DNA from: Xiphydria camelus
Taxonomy: Eukaryota > Arthropoda > Insecta > Hymenoptera > Xiphydriidae
Direction of reading: 5' to 3'
NCBI GenBank assembly: GCA_963678675.1
Contig: OY783198.1
Location: 19,082,684 to 19,146,683, forward strand
DNA: 64,000 nucleotides
In this document: piece after piece, positions 35,314 to 46,391 of the stretch
Numbering within the stretch: position 1 is the stretch's first letter
Layout: every line of letters starts with the position of its first letter
Position numbers and translations under genes: made by a program
The notes under the pieces: generated by a model
What the model was told of the DNA's origin: nothing
The model's database searches: none
What the model saw: only the letters and a program-made list of their open reading frames with translations

Positions 35314-37525
35314 TCAGGACCACGTATATCCATCGTTGGAAAATTTAAGGCTTTCAAAGTTTTGAATGCGCTTCAGATCGGGACTGCAAAAGTGCGTCAA
35401 TAATTCTGAGCTGAATCCGCAATCGCTCAGGTTCTCTTGGCCGAATACACTGGGTGGGGCTTGATCTGCATCCTTGGTCTCAAATTCCTCGCCTGAAAAA
35501 TTAAAGGATAGATCACATCGAAGTAACGTACTTTTCATCGCGATCGAAGTTTCTAGTTTTTGGACATTTCTGTAATTACCGTGACCGTGTCCCGCAAGGG
35601 AGAAGGTAGTCGTCGAAGCCAGAGACGCGCAAGTGACGGAAAATTCATCTAAACGACTAGATTTTAGCATGTGGCAGAACGATGGTAGCGTGTGCGGTAA
35701 AAGCGGTCCTCTCAGTTCCAGAGAGTAATACTTATCCGTATCGACGAGTACAATGCTTTCTTTCACCTTTATAAATGGTAAAAGATTAAAGGTTTACTGG
35801 TAAAGCACGTAGGGCGAATTAGAACACTATAAGAATTTTATCAGAGTACGTACCTTGAGAGATTTGAGAGTTGCGCCGTGAAAGGCTACCGGCGATAATA
35901 GAGTAGGAGGTATCCCAGCTAAAGCACCAGTCGTAGCTATAGCGGATTTACAATTGATCAAGAAATTGAAAAGCGCTTGAGCTTCCACTCCTTTCACAAA
36001 GACGAGAGATTGCTTTGTACTGTTTACTTCGCTTTCTTTATCCAAAGTTTTTCGTGCCTGAAACAACGAGAATACATGCGTTCAAGAGAAATTCAATGAA
36101 ACGTTAAATTTAATCGCGTAAAGTAGTTTACCTGTGACTGATTGATTTTCCGAATTTCCTCCATACCGAGGCTCTGTAACAATTCCTCAGCTTCGTCGTC
36201 ATCCTCGTCCGCATAATGCTCTTCTTGGGCCGTTACTGAATCCAAGGTTTCACATCCAGAGTCTGACAAGTCTGATCGTCTCTTGCCACTCTTCCTCAGT
36301 GGCATCGTATATTCTATGTCTGAAACAGATAGCGATACGTTAATTAAAATTTCAACGGTTTTACAGAAATGTGTGCTTTTCGAACAAAATTCTTCGCACC
36401 TTCTTGCTTCAGCATTTGCCGAAAGCCCCGCGTAGTAGGCGTGAGTAGGGCATGTACTTCGGACAATCCACAAATGCCTGCAGCTCGGAATAGAACCGTG
36501 AAGGAATTTGTGCAGACATAAAAATATGGACACTGTCTTGCCCTCAACAAATGGAAGAGCGATCTGAAGCTCTCGCTCCACTCCTTGTACAGAGCGTCCT
36601 TTATGCTCTGATTTGTCGCTATTGTCAAGTTACCCGTCAAATTCTGACTTACTCTGCCAGCAGAGCGAGGAAAAAGCTCCAGCCAGGGCAAAGAGGGATG
36701 TTGCCATACCAGGCAACACTGGTGGAACCTGAATAATTTTAACGTCGATGTCATTTGAAGTTTCAATCGGATTTACGTCCATTAAAGTACAAGTCTCAAT
36801 TGAAATGGAAATAGAGTTTTATTGCTCAAAGATTTGACAAATGGCAAGGAACGCAGACAACTAAGATTCATAGACAAACAGAGGCGCGAAAAGAACATTA
36901 ACCTCGCGTTCGGGCTAGTATCCAAAGTAGTCTTGCTCTCTCCGATGTCCAAGCATCGTACGAATCCCGTAGTACCAGATGCTTCTTCGCTGGTCTTCAG
37001 TTTTCCATTCCAAGCGAACGGCTTAGGCGACATGAATCGCATTTTTGTATTTAACGTCCAATCCATCGGTATATATTTCTCGCCTTTAGGGATCTCTGGT
37101 TTGACGGCAACCTCACCAGCTTCTAATTTCTTTAGAATACTGGCAAATGATATTTCCGTGTCTTGTCGTAGAGTCGCAGTCTCGTTTTCTTTCTTGATAC
37201 GCAGTAAATCGAACAGAACGGAGTCGTTACTAGTCTCGGATTCCAGTAGAGGAACAGACTCTCTCGTTCTTCTCTCGGGGTCTTCTTTGGCAAAGGGATT
37301 CTTGCGCTTTTGCGAGACCTTGGCAGTCATGCTGTCTTGCAAACTAGTGCGTCGCTCGTTCTGATTCGTCGTAGAAGGAATACTCGTTCTGTTCATGCGA
37401 GCTGTCAAAGCTCGCTTTTTCATCTTGAGACGATGCAGCTGCATCACTTGATCCGGCCGCTTCCATTCCTGAACAGCTGCTTCTTTGGGTCCCTCCATTG
37501 TCGAATTTATCGTGAACTTTGTCAT
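35314..37525 (-). CDS. DONSON: protein downstream neighbour of Son (DONSON / humpty dumpty)
   Basis: Six coding exons (transcription order): 37525-36903, 36728-36400, 36319-36132, 36057-35854, 35766-35580 and 35492-35314. All GT-AG joins are in frame for 569 aa, matching human DONSON and fly humpty dumpty (about 565 aa). The protein is a replisome factor needed for CMG helicase loading and fork stability; it acts in the nucleus. Diagnostic blocks are MDWTLNTKMRFMSPKPFAW, HQCCLVWQHPSLPWLELFPR, CPYFYVCTNSFTVLFRAAG, LLTPTTRGFRQMLKQE, then FLINCKSAIATTGALAGIPP and LLSPVAFHGATLKSLK. The N-terminus is basic and disordered, and an acidic stretch (DEDDDEAEELL) precedes the C-terminal half. The start ATG lies one base after a 3' splice acceptor (TTTGTTTACAG), so an upstream noncoding exon is implied. 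The last intron (87 bases) has no in-frame stop, so its retention would add 29 residues. Confidence 0.95.
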
Positions 37526-37529
37526 ACTG

Positions 37530-39220
37530 TAAACAAAAATAATAACGTTCACTTGGGTATAACGTTGTTACGGATAATTGTTACTCTTTGATGGAAAAAA
37601 TCGATTTCATCGACACGTTCCATTTAATAAAATTAACCTACAAAAAAGTGCAATGTCGCAGAAAGAATGATACTACAAATAGACGACCCTAAATTTCTAT
37701 TAAAAGCTTATATATAATAGTTAGAAAATACAAGCACCTTCAAATTTAATGGAATTATTATTGATACATAACAGAAAGTGGTAATTACCTATTAATAATT
37801 AGAGATCTCAGATATCGGTTCACACATTTTTAGTCTCGAAATGAGAGACAGCTCAAAATTATCATGAAATTATCAATGAAAATCTACAATATTGTTTATT
37901 CCCCCCCTACGACGTGGAAGAGAGTCCAACGTGTAATGCAGAAATCGCGGGATTTTACCACTCAATCGGCTATGTCGAGATCTGTCGAGTTTCTAAAGCT
38001 GTATCGATCCTTTCGCATGGACCGTTAATAGGTAGTCGAGAGCGGGAAGATTGAATGAAATGATCTGTTGACAATAACCGGAGGGATGTTCATAAATTAT
38101 GTAACTCTGTTTTCTTACGGTATTATATTATTCTGTGCGAAACTGTAAACTTTATAAAAATCTATATTCTATAAAGTTTTACAGCTTTCTTATGTGACTT
38201 TATAGAATGCTTTATAGAGCTTACAATTTCATACAGAATAACGCCATTAATTTGTGGAATCTCTCAATGTCTACATCTCTTTATGTTTTATCATGCTACT
38301 CAAGATGGTAATTAATTCCTCCCTATGATGGTCCCCTATAATAGGGAAGAATTAAGCGTGATAAGACTTATAAGGCCGTAAATACGAGAGCCAATTTGAG
38401 GGTTAAAATACAGCATAGTATTTACTCTCTTAGATTCTGTAATCTCTTTATTTTTCAATTTTTTCTTCGAATATAATAAAAATTCTTGCAATCAGATAAT
38501 ATATGCTGAAAGCAATGATGAAATTTATGGAAATTTGATTTGGTCAGCATTGGTTTCTCTCTCTTTCCTCTTTCTTCTCACCCCCTTATCATACTTCAAT
38601 TCGATAATATTATAATTAGAATCGCGACCACTCTCGAATCATGCCTGCTTTTGGTTTGCGCTCACGAAGAGTAAGTACATATCGACGTGGCACCGGAGCT
38701 CACACATATCTGGTCCGACGAAGTAAATAATAAATTATATATATTTTCTGGGAGCTCGGCGCGATAAGCAATAAATATGATGTCAAGTTCGCTGAGAAGC
38801 TAGCTTAGTCGCTTTTCTTCCAGAAGAGTGAGTCCCACCCTAGCGAGGCGGGGTTCACTTTGAGAAGCGCCCTCGCGTAGATATAAAACCGCCGCCGCGA
38901 AGCGTCATACTCGAAGCCCCATTTCTAATATCCAAAGGCATGCATTATGCATTAGATGACCCAGTATGTTGTCTGTTTGACCACGTCTCGCTGGCGAGAA
39001 GTATTTTTTACATTACGTTCGCGAGGAGGGAGGATTATTCGATCAGGAGTGGATATATGCAAGATAAACTAACTGCAATTGCATCGCGGTGCTCGAATAC
39101 CTATAAATAGAATCAATTCGATAATAAATAGATTTTCGTCGCGTTTTTTCAATTTCTATACATTTTGGAAATGGAAATTTCTTGGAAATCATAACGGCTA
39201 AAGAAAAATACAGATATGGC
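37530..39220. other. no coding gene; upstream of DONSON
   Basis: Contains a TATA-like stretch (GATATAAAACCG near 38880) without an associated ORF, and one inverted-repeat element. The DONSON 5' UTR exon is expected somewhere here; a possible minus-strand donor (ATAG, then GTAATT) lies at 37789. Confidence 0.4.
38128..38243. mobile_element. small foldback element
   Basis: ATTCTGTGCGAAACTGTAA at the left is matched by the inverse TTACAATTTCATACAGAAT at the right, with TTTATAAAAATC/TATAAAGTTTTACAG pairing inside. No ORF. Confidence 0.5.
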
Positions 39221-39256
39221 TTACCCCCCCCCCCCCTCCCCCCTCCCCCCTCCCCC
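39221..39256. repeat. poly(C)/CCT low-complexity tract
   Basis: Runs of C interrupted by single T. The complement is G-rich and could form G-quadruplex structure. Confidence 0.85.
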
Positions 39257-39669
39257 AGTTGATATAACTGTTGTCCATATCATACAATGTTTTTATACGA
39301 CATTTCCACGCGAGCGTTTATTTTCATACTCCAACCCGACGCGAAACCATCGATCGCTGCACAGGTGCACCGGTGTACATATCCTGTATCGACGCGCATT
39401 TCTTCCGCATGGTTTTCACCGTGATCATTTTTCCAAACGGGGCCGCGGTTGTTTTCGAAGCAGCGTACCGTTTATTTTCGATGGCCAACCAGCGAAGCAG
39501 AATGCTTATGTTGGTCTAGGCCCGAGGGGACAGGCTCGTTTACACCGTGCTTACGCTCACCTATCACCGGTCTGTTCGGATGTCCTACGCGTACGTACAT
39601 ATTGTGGTACATCCGTACCGACACCCACTACGCACCCGGTGAACCGCTATACGCGTACACACTCGCATC

Positions 39670-39673
<4 letters not shown>

Positions 39674-39761
<88 letters not shown>
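39674..39761. repeat. (CT)n microsatellite, about 88 bp
   Basis: About 44 uninterrupted CT units, the longest simple repeat in the window. Long ORFs across it on both strands are artefacts. Confidence 0.95.
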
Positions 39762-39762
<1 letters not shown>

Positions 39763-39988
39763 GTATATCTATATTTTACGAATACGAATCCTACGCCGGT
39801 AGGCGTTCTCCGCGCTCGCGTAGCTCGCGTGTGGGAAGTGCCGCCTGTTGCGCTTATCCGCGCGGAATTGCAAAAATACAGAATTTCGGGGGGTAGCGCG
39901 CGTTTGAGGCGCGCGGAATTAACGCTGCTGGGCGTAAGATATAGCGTTCCTCTGGCGCTCGCCGCTCGAAACTTCCGAGAAGAGTGCG

Positions 39989-40474
39989 CACTGAGAAAAA
40001 TAACCTCGTCAATCAAATCAAAATCCTGGAGATCATATAATCAAACCATTTGGTGAAATATGGATCCTCTCCATCTGTGTTTGCATAGAGAAAAATAATT
40101 TGTTAGTGTAACATTATTTAAGTTACCGTAACAATTATTGGAATTGAAATAGTACTAACAGATCGATTTGTTATCATAACAAATCGATTTGTTATGGCAA
40201 CGAAAAAAAAAGAAAGAAAAGCTACGATTTTCATCGTAACCAAGAAAACCTGTCAAACATTTGTATTCCAATATCAAATTATTTTTGTTGCGGGACAAAA
40301 AATGCTGCTGTAATAATTGACCTTTGATGTTGTTATCAAGACAAAATTGGTTCTTACCGTGTGGTTAAGCTGACTATCCCCTTCTGGCTAGAATAACTAA
40401 ACATGTAGTTAGAATAACTAAATTCGTTGAATCAGATGCGTTTTGTCATTTTAACCAAGTTATTTTTCTCAATG
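39989..40474 (+). mobile_element. GAATAACTAAA-family MITE, copy A, with nested insertion
   Basis: Begins CACTGAGAAAAATAAC and ends GTTATTTTTCTCAATG. CG flanks both sides. The interior shares the family signature: CAAACCATTTGGTGAAATAT, GGATCC, and imperfect repeats of TGGTTAGAATAACTAAA. An insertion at 40084-40361 separates the halves. Other copies are at 42832, 53286, 55029 (reverse) and 58257. Confidence 0.8.
40084..40361. mobile_element. CA-ended insertion nested in copy A, TG duplication
   Basis: Starts CATAGAGAAAAATAATTTG and ends AACCAATT-like sequence inverted as TTGGTTCTTACCGTG. TG lies on both sides (40082-40083 and 40362-40363). The interior holds a short palindrome (GATCGATTTGTTATCATAAC and onward, about 40164-40197). 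Confidence 0.55.
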
Positions 40475-40754
40475 CGGCTATATCGTTTTTATTCCCTTCC
40501 CATTCGTACGAAAATACCTTAGGTCTCATCGATCCTCTCAAATAATCATTAAGAGGCCGACATACCAGGCCCACTAGTTTCTCCTGCGGGGCAGCGGTGA
40601 GACGAGGTAATGTCAAAACGCTAGAAGGGGGTGGAGCTACGCGAGGTTAGCGATGTTGCCGAATGCATGCAGTGTGGACACGGTCCGGTTAGGTTAGGTC
40701 TTACGCCGGCCTCAGTGGCGAGAGCATGGCTCACTCCCGTTTAGACCGGGATAC

Positions 40755-41011
40755 CGCGTCGCCCGCGCGTTCCAAAGTGTCTCCGGGATTGGCGTACGTC
40801 ATGTCACCAATGCTTCGATAGCGCAACGGTTAAGTTGCCGGGCTGGGAGTCTCGATGTCGCGGGTTCAATTCTTGTTGGGATTTTTTTTTATTAACTTTT
40901 TTCATTCGATTACAACCTTTTCTTGTCATAGAAAGTGGTTTACATTATCGAATAAAATAAGAGTTTCAATTTTTTTCATAGTTTTACGTTATTTTCTTCC
41001 TCGTTGAGGTG
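40755..41011 (+). repeat. left inverted arm (about 257 bp)
   Basis: Starts CGCGTCGCCCGCGCGTTCC, runs through a tRNA-like sequence and a T-run, and ends CTTCCTCGTTGAGGTG. The right arm 41282-41533 is its inverse with a small number of substitutions. Confidence 0.85.
40812..40880 (+). tRNA. tRNA-like sequence (pseudo-tRNA), left arm
   Basis: GCTTCGATAGCGCAACGG contains a good A box (TAGCGCAACGG) and GCGGGTTCAATTC a near-consensus B box. A T-run follows at once (ATTTTTTTTT), as for a Pol III terminator. The anticodon-arm loop reads CTGGGAG (GGG), but the anticodon stem is imperfect and the 3' acceptor strand does not pair with GCTTCGA. Probably a tRNA-derived pseudogene or promoter, not a working tRNA. 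Confidence 0.45.
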
Positions 41012-41108
41012 AATCAATATTATTCGAAAGAACAGTTGGAAGCATCGTTGCATTTTTTTATTCTTACATTTCGTCATGGGAATTTTTGGCTGCCAAAGAT
41101 TTTGTACA

Positions 41109-41285
41109 TTATTTTGGATAATAATTGTCGAAAAAACATTTGAAGCACACCGTATTTTGACACCATGAACATTTGACGAATGGAACTTTGCCACACGCAC
41201 ATTTACACTTTAAAAGCATTATGGGAAAGCAAATTTCATTGACATTTTCGAAAAACGGCCTGGTTGGCAATAATATTGGTCCACC
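41109..41285 (-). pseudogene. cysteine-rich transposase C-terminal fragment
   Basis: A 58-codon open stretch with no start codon begins where the right arm ends. It reads PTRPFFENVNEICF, then a Cys cluster (CKCACG, CSWCQ, VCFKCFFDNYYPK) and a stop. The pattern of paired cysteines ending in CF...YY resembles the cysteine-rich C-terminal domain of piggyBac-like transposases, which fits the TTAA ends. Assignment is by motif shape only. Confidence 0.4.
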
Positions 41286-41533
41286 TCAACGAGGAAGAAA
41301 ATAAAGTAAAACTATAAAAAAATTGAAATTCTTATTTTATTCGATAATGTAAACCACTTTCTATAACAAGAAGGGGTTGTAATTGAATGAAAAAAGTTAA
41401 CAAAAAAAAACAACAAGAATTGAACCCACGACATCGAGACTCCTAGCCCGACAACTTAACCGTTGCGCTATCGAAGCATTGGTGACATGACGTACGCTAA
41501 TCCCGGAGACACTTGGAACGCGCGCGCGACGCG
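41282..41533 (-). repeat. right inverted arm (about 252 bp)
   Basis: Inverse copy of 40755-41011, beginning CACCTCAACGAGGAAG and ending GGAACGCGCGCGCGACGCG. A few differences from the left arm show the pair is not freshly formed. Confidence 0.85.
41411..41477 (-). tRNA. tRNA-like sequence (pseudo-tRNA), right arm
   Basis: Inverted partner of 40812-40880. A box and B box are kept, including GTGGGTTCAATTC, and a T-run follows on the minus strand. Transcription from the two would converge across the central segment. Confidence 0.45.
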
Positions 41534-42831
41534 ATTTTCAAAAATTTTTTTCTTCGAAACAAAGGCCAAAGAAAAAGCCGAAACACGTGTCTAATATTTT
41601 TCGACATACTTTCACCAAAAAAATTCTCAAGACAAAATCGATTTGACATCTGCCGGGATCCTCTTGTGAGATATGCCCTTACGTGATAAGACCGACGATA
41701 TTCTGCTATTCGTGGCGGAGACAAATCCAAGAATCAAAGGTCATACAAATCTGTCCAGCCGTTCGTTAGTTATAAATAGTGTAACTAACCCGACTTTCTT
41801 TTATATAATATATAGACATCAAAATTAACGCGGGAGAATACGCTCTACCAGCAAACAAACTGGCAACGCCGCGCAAGCCTCTAAGCAGTACGTATATTTC
41901 GCTAACGTGTGGCAGCACATTACTGCGGTTAAAATTCACGATGCAATCGTTTACGCGAGCTATGATATTATCGTTTCTATTACGTATTCTGAAAAAAGTT
42001 TTCTATGAATTTTGTTCAGAAAGGTTCACTTTATGTTCCTATAGTAACAGATATCGTTTTTTATGTTTGTACGGTCTTCAATTTAGATGCTGAAAGGGAC
42101 AATATTGTAGGTGCCATGCAGATGTTTTTACACAAAAATATTTAATTTGGTTATTATAGAAACCTTTAATGATATTTGATCTGAAAGTGTGATAAGTTTC
42201 GTATGGATATTGTTTCCCGTTACGAAATGAGCATAGCCCTACTGCGACAAGTTTTGCATGCGTTTCAAGGAGGTATGTCGGCCTCTTAATATAGCTATTT
42301 CAGTCGCGTATCGTCTCGTTGGTCTTTCAGGTATATCTCGCACCGCGAAACTCGTTATACATACGCTATAGGTACGCGTATAACGTATCACTCACGTGCG
42401 CACGAATGCACGAATCGTAGTACAGCGCCTGCCAACCGGCAACCCGATCTACGCCAAGCGATGCAGGGCACGGCCGATAAGGGGCGCCTCGCAGCACACG
42501 TGCGCCGTGCTCGTCTCACGTCCCGTGTGACAGCGGGCTCTCGTATGCCCCACATGCGAACATTTATGCGTCATTTACGGTATTTACATCGTGTCGGATT
42601 AGCATACGCCGTGATTAGCATTGGCGTACACGGATGGGTAATAAGGGGCGTCGCGGCGATCGAGGTTTCCGGAATCACGACCGTGTAGCCGACGGTTGGA
42701 AACTTGAAATTAATCAGAAGGTCGCGCAAAGTCACCTTCGAGTTTTATGTAATCCTACACTTGTTCCTGTCGGAATTCTTCTAAATTACGAGTTGAAAAA
42801 ATAAGATCATTAGAATTCGTGCGGAGATAGC

Positions 42832-43065
42832 CACGATGAGAAAAATAACTCGGTCAATTGAACGAAAATTCTCGAGACGATGATCAAACCGTTTTGTAAA
42901 ATATGGATCCTTCATCTGTGTGTGTGTGTGTGTGTTTAGTTAAATTAACCACTTTTTGGTTGGAATAACTAAATGTTTGGTTTGAATAACTGAAGATTTG
43001 ATTAGAATAATTTGATATTTGGTTCAACTGACCAGTATTTTTATTAGAATAACTAGACTAGACGA
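42832..43065 (+). mobile_element. GAATAACTAAA-family MITE, copy B, 3' eroded
   Basis: Begins CACGATGAGAAAAATAAC. Then come AAACCGTTTTGTAAAATATG, GGATCC, a (GT)n run at 42919-42940, and repeated TTGGTTGGAATAACTAAA units. The right terminal repeat is not recognisable. Confidence 0.7.
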
Positions 43066-44832
43066 TACATATGTACATCGCCACCGAAGGCGTATTGTCG
43101 AGGTCTCCCGAATGACGTTGATGCCCCCCCTTTGATTAATATTCTCTTTTCAGAGAGAAACGCCGACGGAATCGCGAAAAAAATGAAAGCTTCTTACGCA
43201 ACGCTTCTCACCGGATCGACTTATGCTTATCGCGGGCGAGCGTGCGCGTGGCTAAACTACTTTGAGCGACAAATAAATATGCTAATGACATTTGGCAAAC
43301 TTCAAATGCCGTGCATCTTCGCCTTTACACCGCGCGGAAGAACAAAGTTTTCTTAACTTTTCCCGAGCGCGAGGCGCGGCCCGGCGCTCTTGCCTGTACG
43401 CGTGAGGGAGAAGGAAAAGAGTAAGCGGGGGAAGCGAGGGCCGAGAGAGAAAGGGGGATAGAATTCTCTTAAATAATATAAAATTCAGGGGAAGTCGATA
43501 AGCCGGGCGCGCGAGGCGCGCTAAAACTTTTCACTCGACTCGCTCTTCCATTTCTTATTATAATGAATGCATATCGGCTTAGCCCGGCACTGGAACCCTT
43601 TTCGGTTCTGTGCAACTCGGGAATCTTTGGGATTTAGGCAAAAAAGCTCACCCCCCGCTCTGTTACTTCTCTTCCTTTTCTCGCGCTTACGCCACATCGC
43701 GGGTTTAAGAGGGCGACCTCCGGCTTCGTATAAACCTCGACATGCGAGAGTGCGTCGTTTTCTCGATCGACAGACGCGAGAGAGAGAGAGTGCTCGAAAC
43801 TTATTCATCTCGGTGTGTTTCTCACTAGAATTGATTTTCCGGTTTGACTATTTTTTCGTCAGACTTGCGAAATATTTTCGAACGGTATAAAAATATTTAC
43901 ATTTTTGAGCTGATATTAATTTCTCGAAAATTATTGAAGCATCGACGATTAAACAAATTCCGGATGTAGGAAGTAATATACGGCAGTGATATCCAGGTGC
44001 ACAGCAAAAATCGTACAGAATGCGAGTCGGGCGACACTTCTATTATAATATCGCAATATCGACGCCTGCCGTCGCGACGGTCTCTCTACATACTCGCGGA
44101 CCGCCGCGCAATCGCTGCCTCCTTCCTCGCCTTCGTCTTCGCCATGTCGAGGGGGATGGTTCGCGGCGTCGCGGCGCCCTCGGTGCGCGAGGGGGACGAA
44201 TATGTCAGTGCCAGATTGCGCGCGTCAAGCCACGTGCTACCGACTACCGCAGCGGTTTGATTTTCAGCTAACACGCCGCGAAACACGGACCGATGCCGAC
44301 GGACGACGAGACCATTATTGCATTCGATCGCGCGGCGATTCAAGGAGACGTCGAATTCGTTCGAATTGCGGCGGGCGAATTCTTTCGCGAAACGGGAACG
44401 GCGATTATGCGGGAGGGGGAGACGCGCGTCGGTAAGATTCACGAAAAAGTTCGGGAGGAGCAAATTTATCGAATTATTCCGAAAAGTTTTCCGCGCGCGC
44501 CTAAAAACCGATACATCACCGTTGGCGGCTTTATTAATGGGGGGGAAATTAAAAGCCGAAAGACAAATGGCCCCGGTCCCGTTAAATCATCGCGAAAAAA
44601 CTTAGTAATTTAATAAGCAATTTCATGTAAATTTTTGGGGGCGTGCCCGTGCCGGTTGCGGACGCGCGCGGGCGCTCGATCTTGGAGTGCTCGCACATTC
44701 GATACCTACTCGCGGTGTCGTGTTGTCTCTTGGAGTTCACAATCTCTCATTGCCCCTGTCACTCCGCTCCCCGTCCCGCAGCTGAGCTGTGATAGTTGAT
44801 CGAACTCGGGGGCGGAGTTGGATTTCCCGATA
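43066..44832. other. no gene seen
   Basis: CpG-rich sequence with overlapping short ORFs. The 106-codon forward ORF at 44293-44613 starts acidic (MPTDDETIIAF) but matches no family I know and has no splice support. Confidence 0.4.
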
Positions 44833-45051
44833 TACGAGGGCAAAGTGAACATCCGATACTTTTCTAGTAGATGGTAGTGCGATAAAAATAAATGAACAAT
44901 TCATAAAAAAGAAAGCGTTTAATTAAAAAAGTATCGGACTTTTTACTCTGCCTTTTTAAATTAAGCACTTTCTTTTCTATGAATTGTTCATTTATTTTTA
45001 TCGCACCACCATCTACTAGAAAAGCATCGGACTTTTCACTCTGCCCTCGTA
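44833..45051. mobile_element. TA-flanked foldback MITE (TACGAGGGC ends)
   Basis: Ends TACGAGGGCAAAGTG and the inverse CACTCTGCCCTCGTA, arms of roughly 90 bases (CTTTTCTAGTAGATGGT, GCGATAAAAATAAATGAAC). TA flanks at 44831-44832 and 45052-45053. The right TA is shared with the next element, so it inserted exactly at the edge of 45054-45321 or the reverse. Confidence 0.8.
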
Positions 45052-45053
45052 TA

Positions 45054-45321
45054 CCGTATGTCCGTCTCTGTACTGGCCAGTTTGAAAGTTACCTTCGGAT
45101 AGGCTTGGTCGGTACTCGAGTCATTTAATACGGTAGAAGTCGAGTCGGCAGTTAAAGATGATATCAATTCGGGAGATCGAAGCGTCTAACCTCGAAATTG
45201 TGAATTTGTGAATAATGGAAATTACGAAAATAATTATAATTACGGTATAAATGTCTCGAATACCGACCAAGCCTATCCGAAGGTAACTTTCAAACTGGCC
45301 AGTACAGAGACGGACATACGG
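45054..45321. mobile_element. TA-flanked MITE with about 61-bp inverted ends
   Basis: Arms 45054-45114 and 45261-45321 are inverse copies (CCGTATGTCCGTCTCTGTAC...TTGGTCGGTA), flanked by TA. A truncated relative is at 25801, and the outermost CCGTATGT is shared with the hairpin at 11647. Confidence 0.85.
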
Positions 45322-45323
45322 TA

Positions 45324-46147
45324 GTACCCGCGGATAAGTACCTATCCACCATATGCCTGCTCGAATGTTTAAACGCTAAAGCCGAACGCGTCGAAAAGCG
45401 TCATTTCCGCGAAAGCATCGAAGTATCGCCGTGACTGCATTCAAGTGGATTCCCGTCGATGGTTCTTCCTCGCGGTGCCGGCTGCACGATAATCCAGGGA
45501 CTCCCCGTAAAGGGTGGGTGGAAATATTCTTTTTTCGCTTTCGCACTTCCCCGCGCCTCCCCGGCGAGGCTCGACTTCCCGCGGCGTTCCCCGGCAATTG
45601 CGCTGATCCCCGCGCGGAAAACGGACAGCCGAAGTCGATGCGAGCGTCTCCCGCGTGAATACGTCACCGGACGGTTGCTGCGGTCGTAATCTCGTGCGGC
45701 GCGGCGGACGGGGGGCATTTTTTATCGTGGGATCTGGCAAATCCCGTGTCGCGTACATAAGCTCACGTACGGGAGCGCGGCCGTGTAGACGCACGTGCTG
45801 GCACGGGCGTCCGCGCATACCTTATTTACTTTGCGCGATAGGAAACGTGCTTCTGCTCGCCGCGCTCGCGCCGTCTCGATATTACTCGCGCGTAATATCG
45901 CCGACCCGATCGGGAGAGTCAAAGAGTTTCGTATGCTCGATTCCTGGCACGCTAGTGAATTTCTAGGAATTTATGTCGGCGTCTACTTCCGCGTCAGTCG
46001 GATGTCGTACTTGCATTCCCTTTGATCTGTCTCTATATTTCCGTGGGCTGCATTAAATTGAAAAACGAACGCAGGTACAGAGAACGTGCGCTGATCGCGT
46101 AAGACATTTTTTTCGTGTTCTCGAGCCTACACTGAAAGAAGAAATTG
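45324..46147. other. no gene seen
   Basis: GC-rich, CpG-rich sequence. ORFs on both strands overlap and carry Arg/Pro-rich composition without domains. Confidence 0.45.
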
Positions 46148-46149
46148 TA

Positions 46150-46371
46150 CTCCCGGCGTCACGGATTCTGTCACTGATCACTCTTTTGAACATGTCACTT
46201 TTAAAAGTATCAAGTAATGATTAATAAAGTCTCATGTTTTCATTAGCCAGGGCAAATTTCGCCGTAGCTAACAAGAATATGAGAATTATAATAATTGTTC
46301 ATTAGCTGGTTCATTTTAAACTGACATCTTGAAAAGTCACCAGCGACAGATTTCGTGACGCTCTAGGGGAG
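46150..46371. mobile_element. TA-flanked foldback MITE
   Basis: CTCCCGGCGTCACGGATTCT at the left, and the inverse GATTTCGTGACGCTCTAGGGGAG at the right in parts. TA lies on both sides (46148-46149 and 46372-46373). The middle AAAGTCTCATGTTTTCATTAG also pairs with its right-hand partner. Confidence 0.7.
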
Positions 46372-46391
46372 TATATATTCAATTAAATCTG

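Larger units (their letters stand above)
40549..42289. mobile_element. piggyBac-like element flanked by TTAA
   Basis: The identical 18-base inverted ends TTAAGAGGCCGACATACC and GGTATGTCGGCCTCTTAA lie 1.74 kb apart. TTAA at the outer edge of each is the piggyBac target duplication. The interior contains two inverted arms of about 255 bp (40755-41011 and 41282-41533) and, between them, a cysteine-rich coding remnant. No full transposase is present, so the copy is non-autonomous. Similar ends could arise in another TTAA-targeting family. Confidence 0.7.

Noticed and set aside
39216..39896. 226-codon forward ORF
   Set aside because: Its length comes from a poly(C) tract and an 88-base CT microsatellite translated as Ser-Leu repeats.
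40688..40705. GGTTAGGTTAGG, telomere-like motif
   Set aside because: Only two units; single GGTTAGG motifs are scattered elsewhere, so it is no interstitial telomere array.
44293..44613. 106-codon forward ORF with acidic start
   Set aside because: Overlapped by ORFs in two other frames, no domain, lies in CpG-rich sequence.
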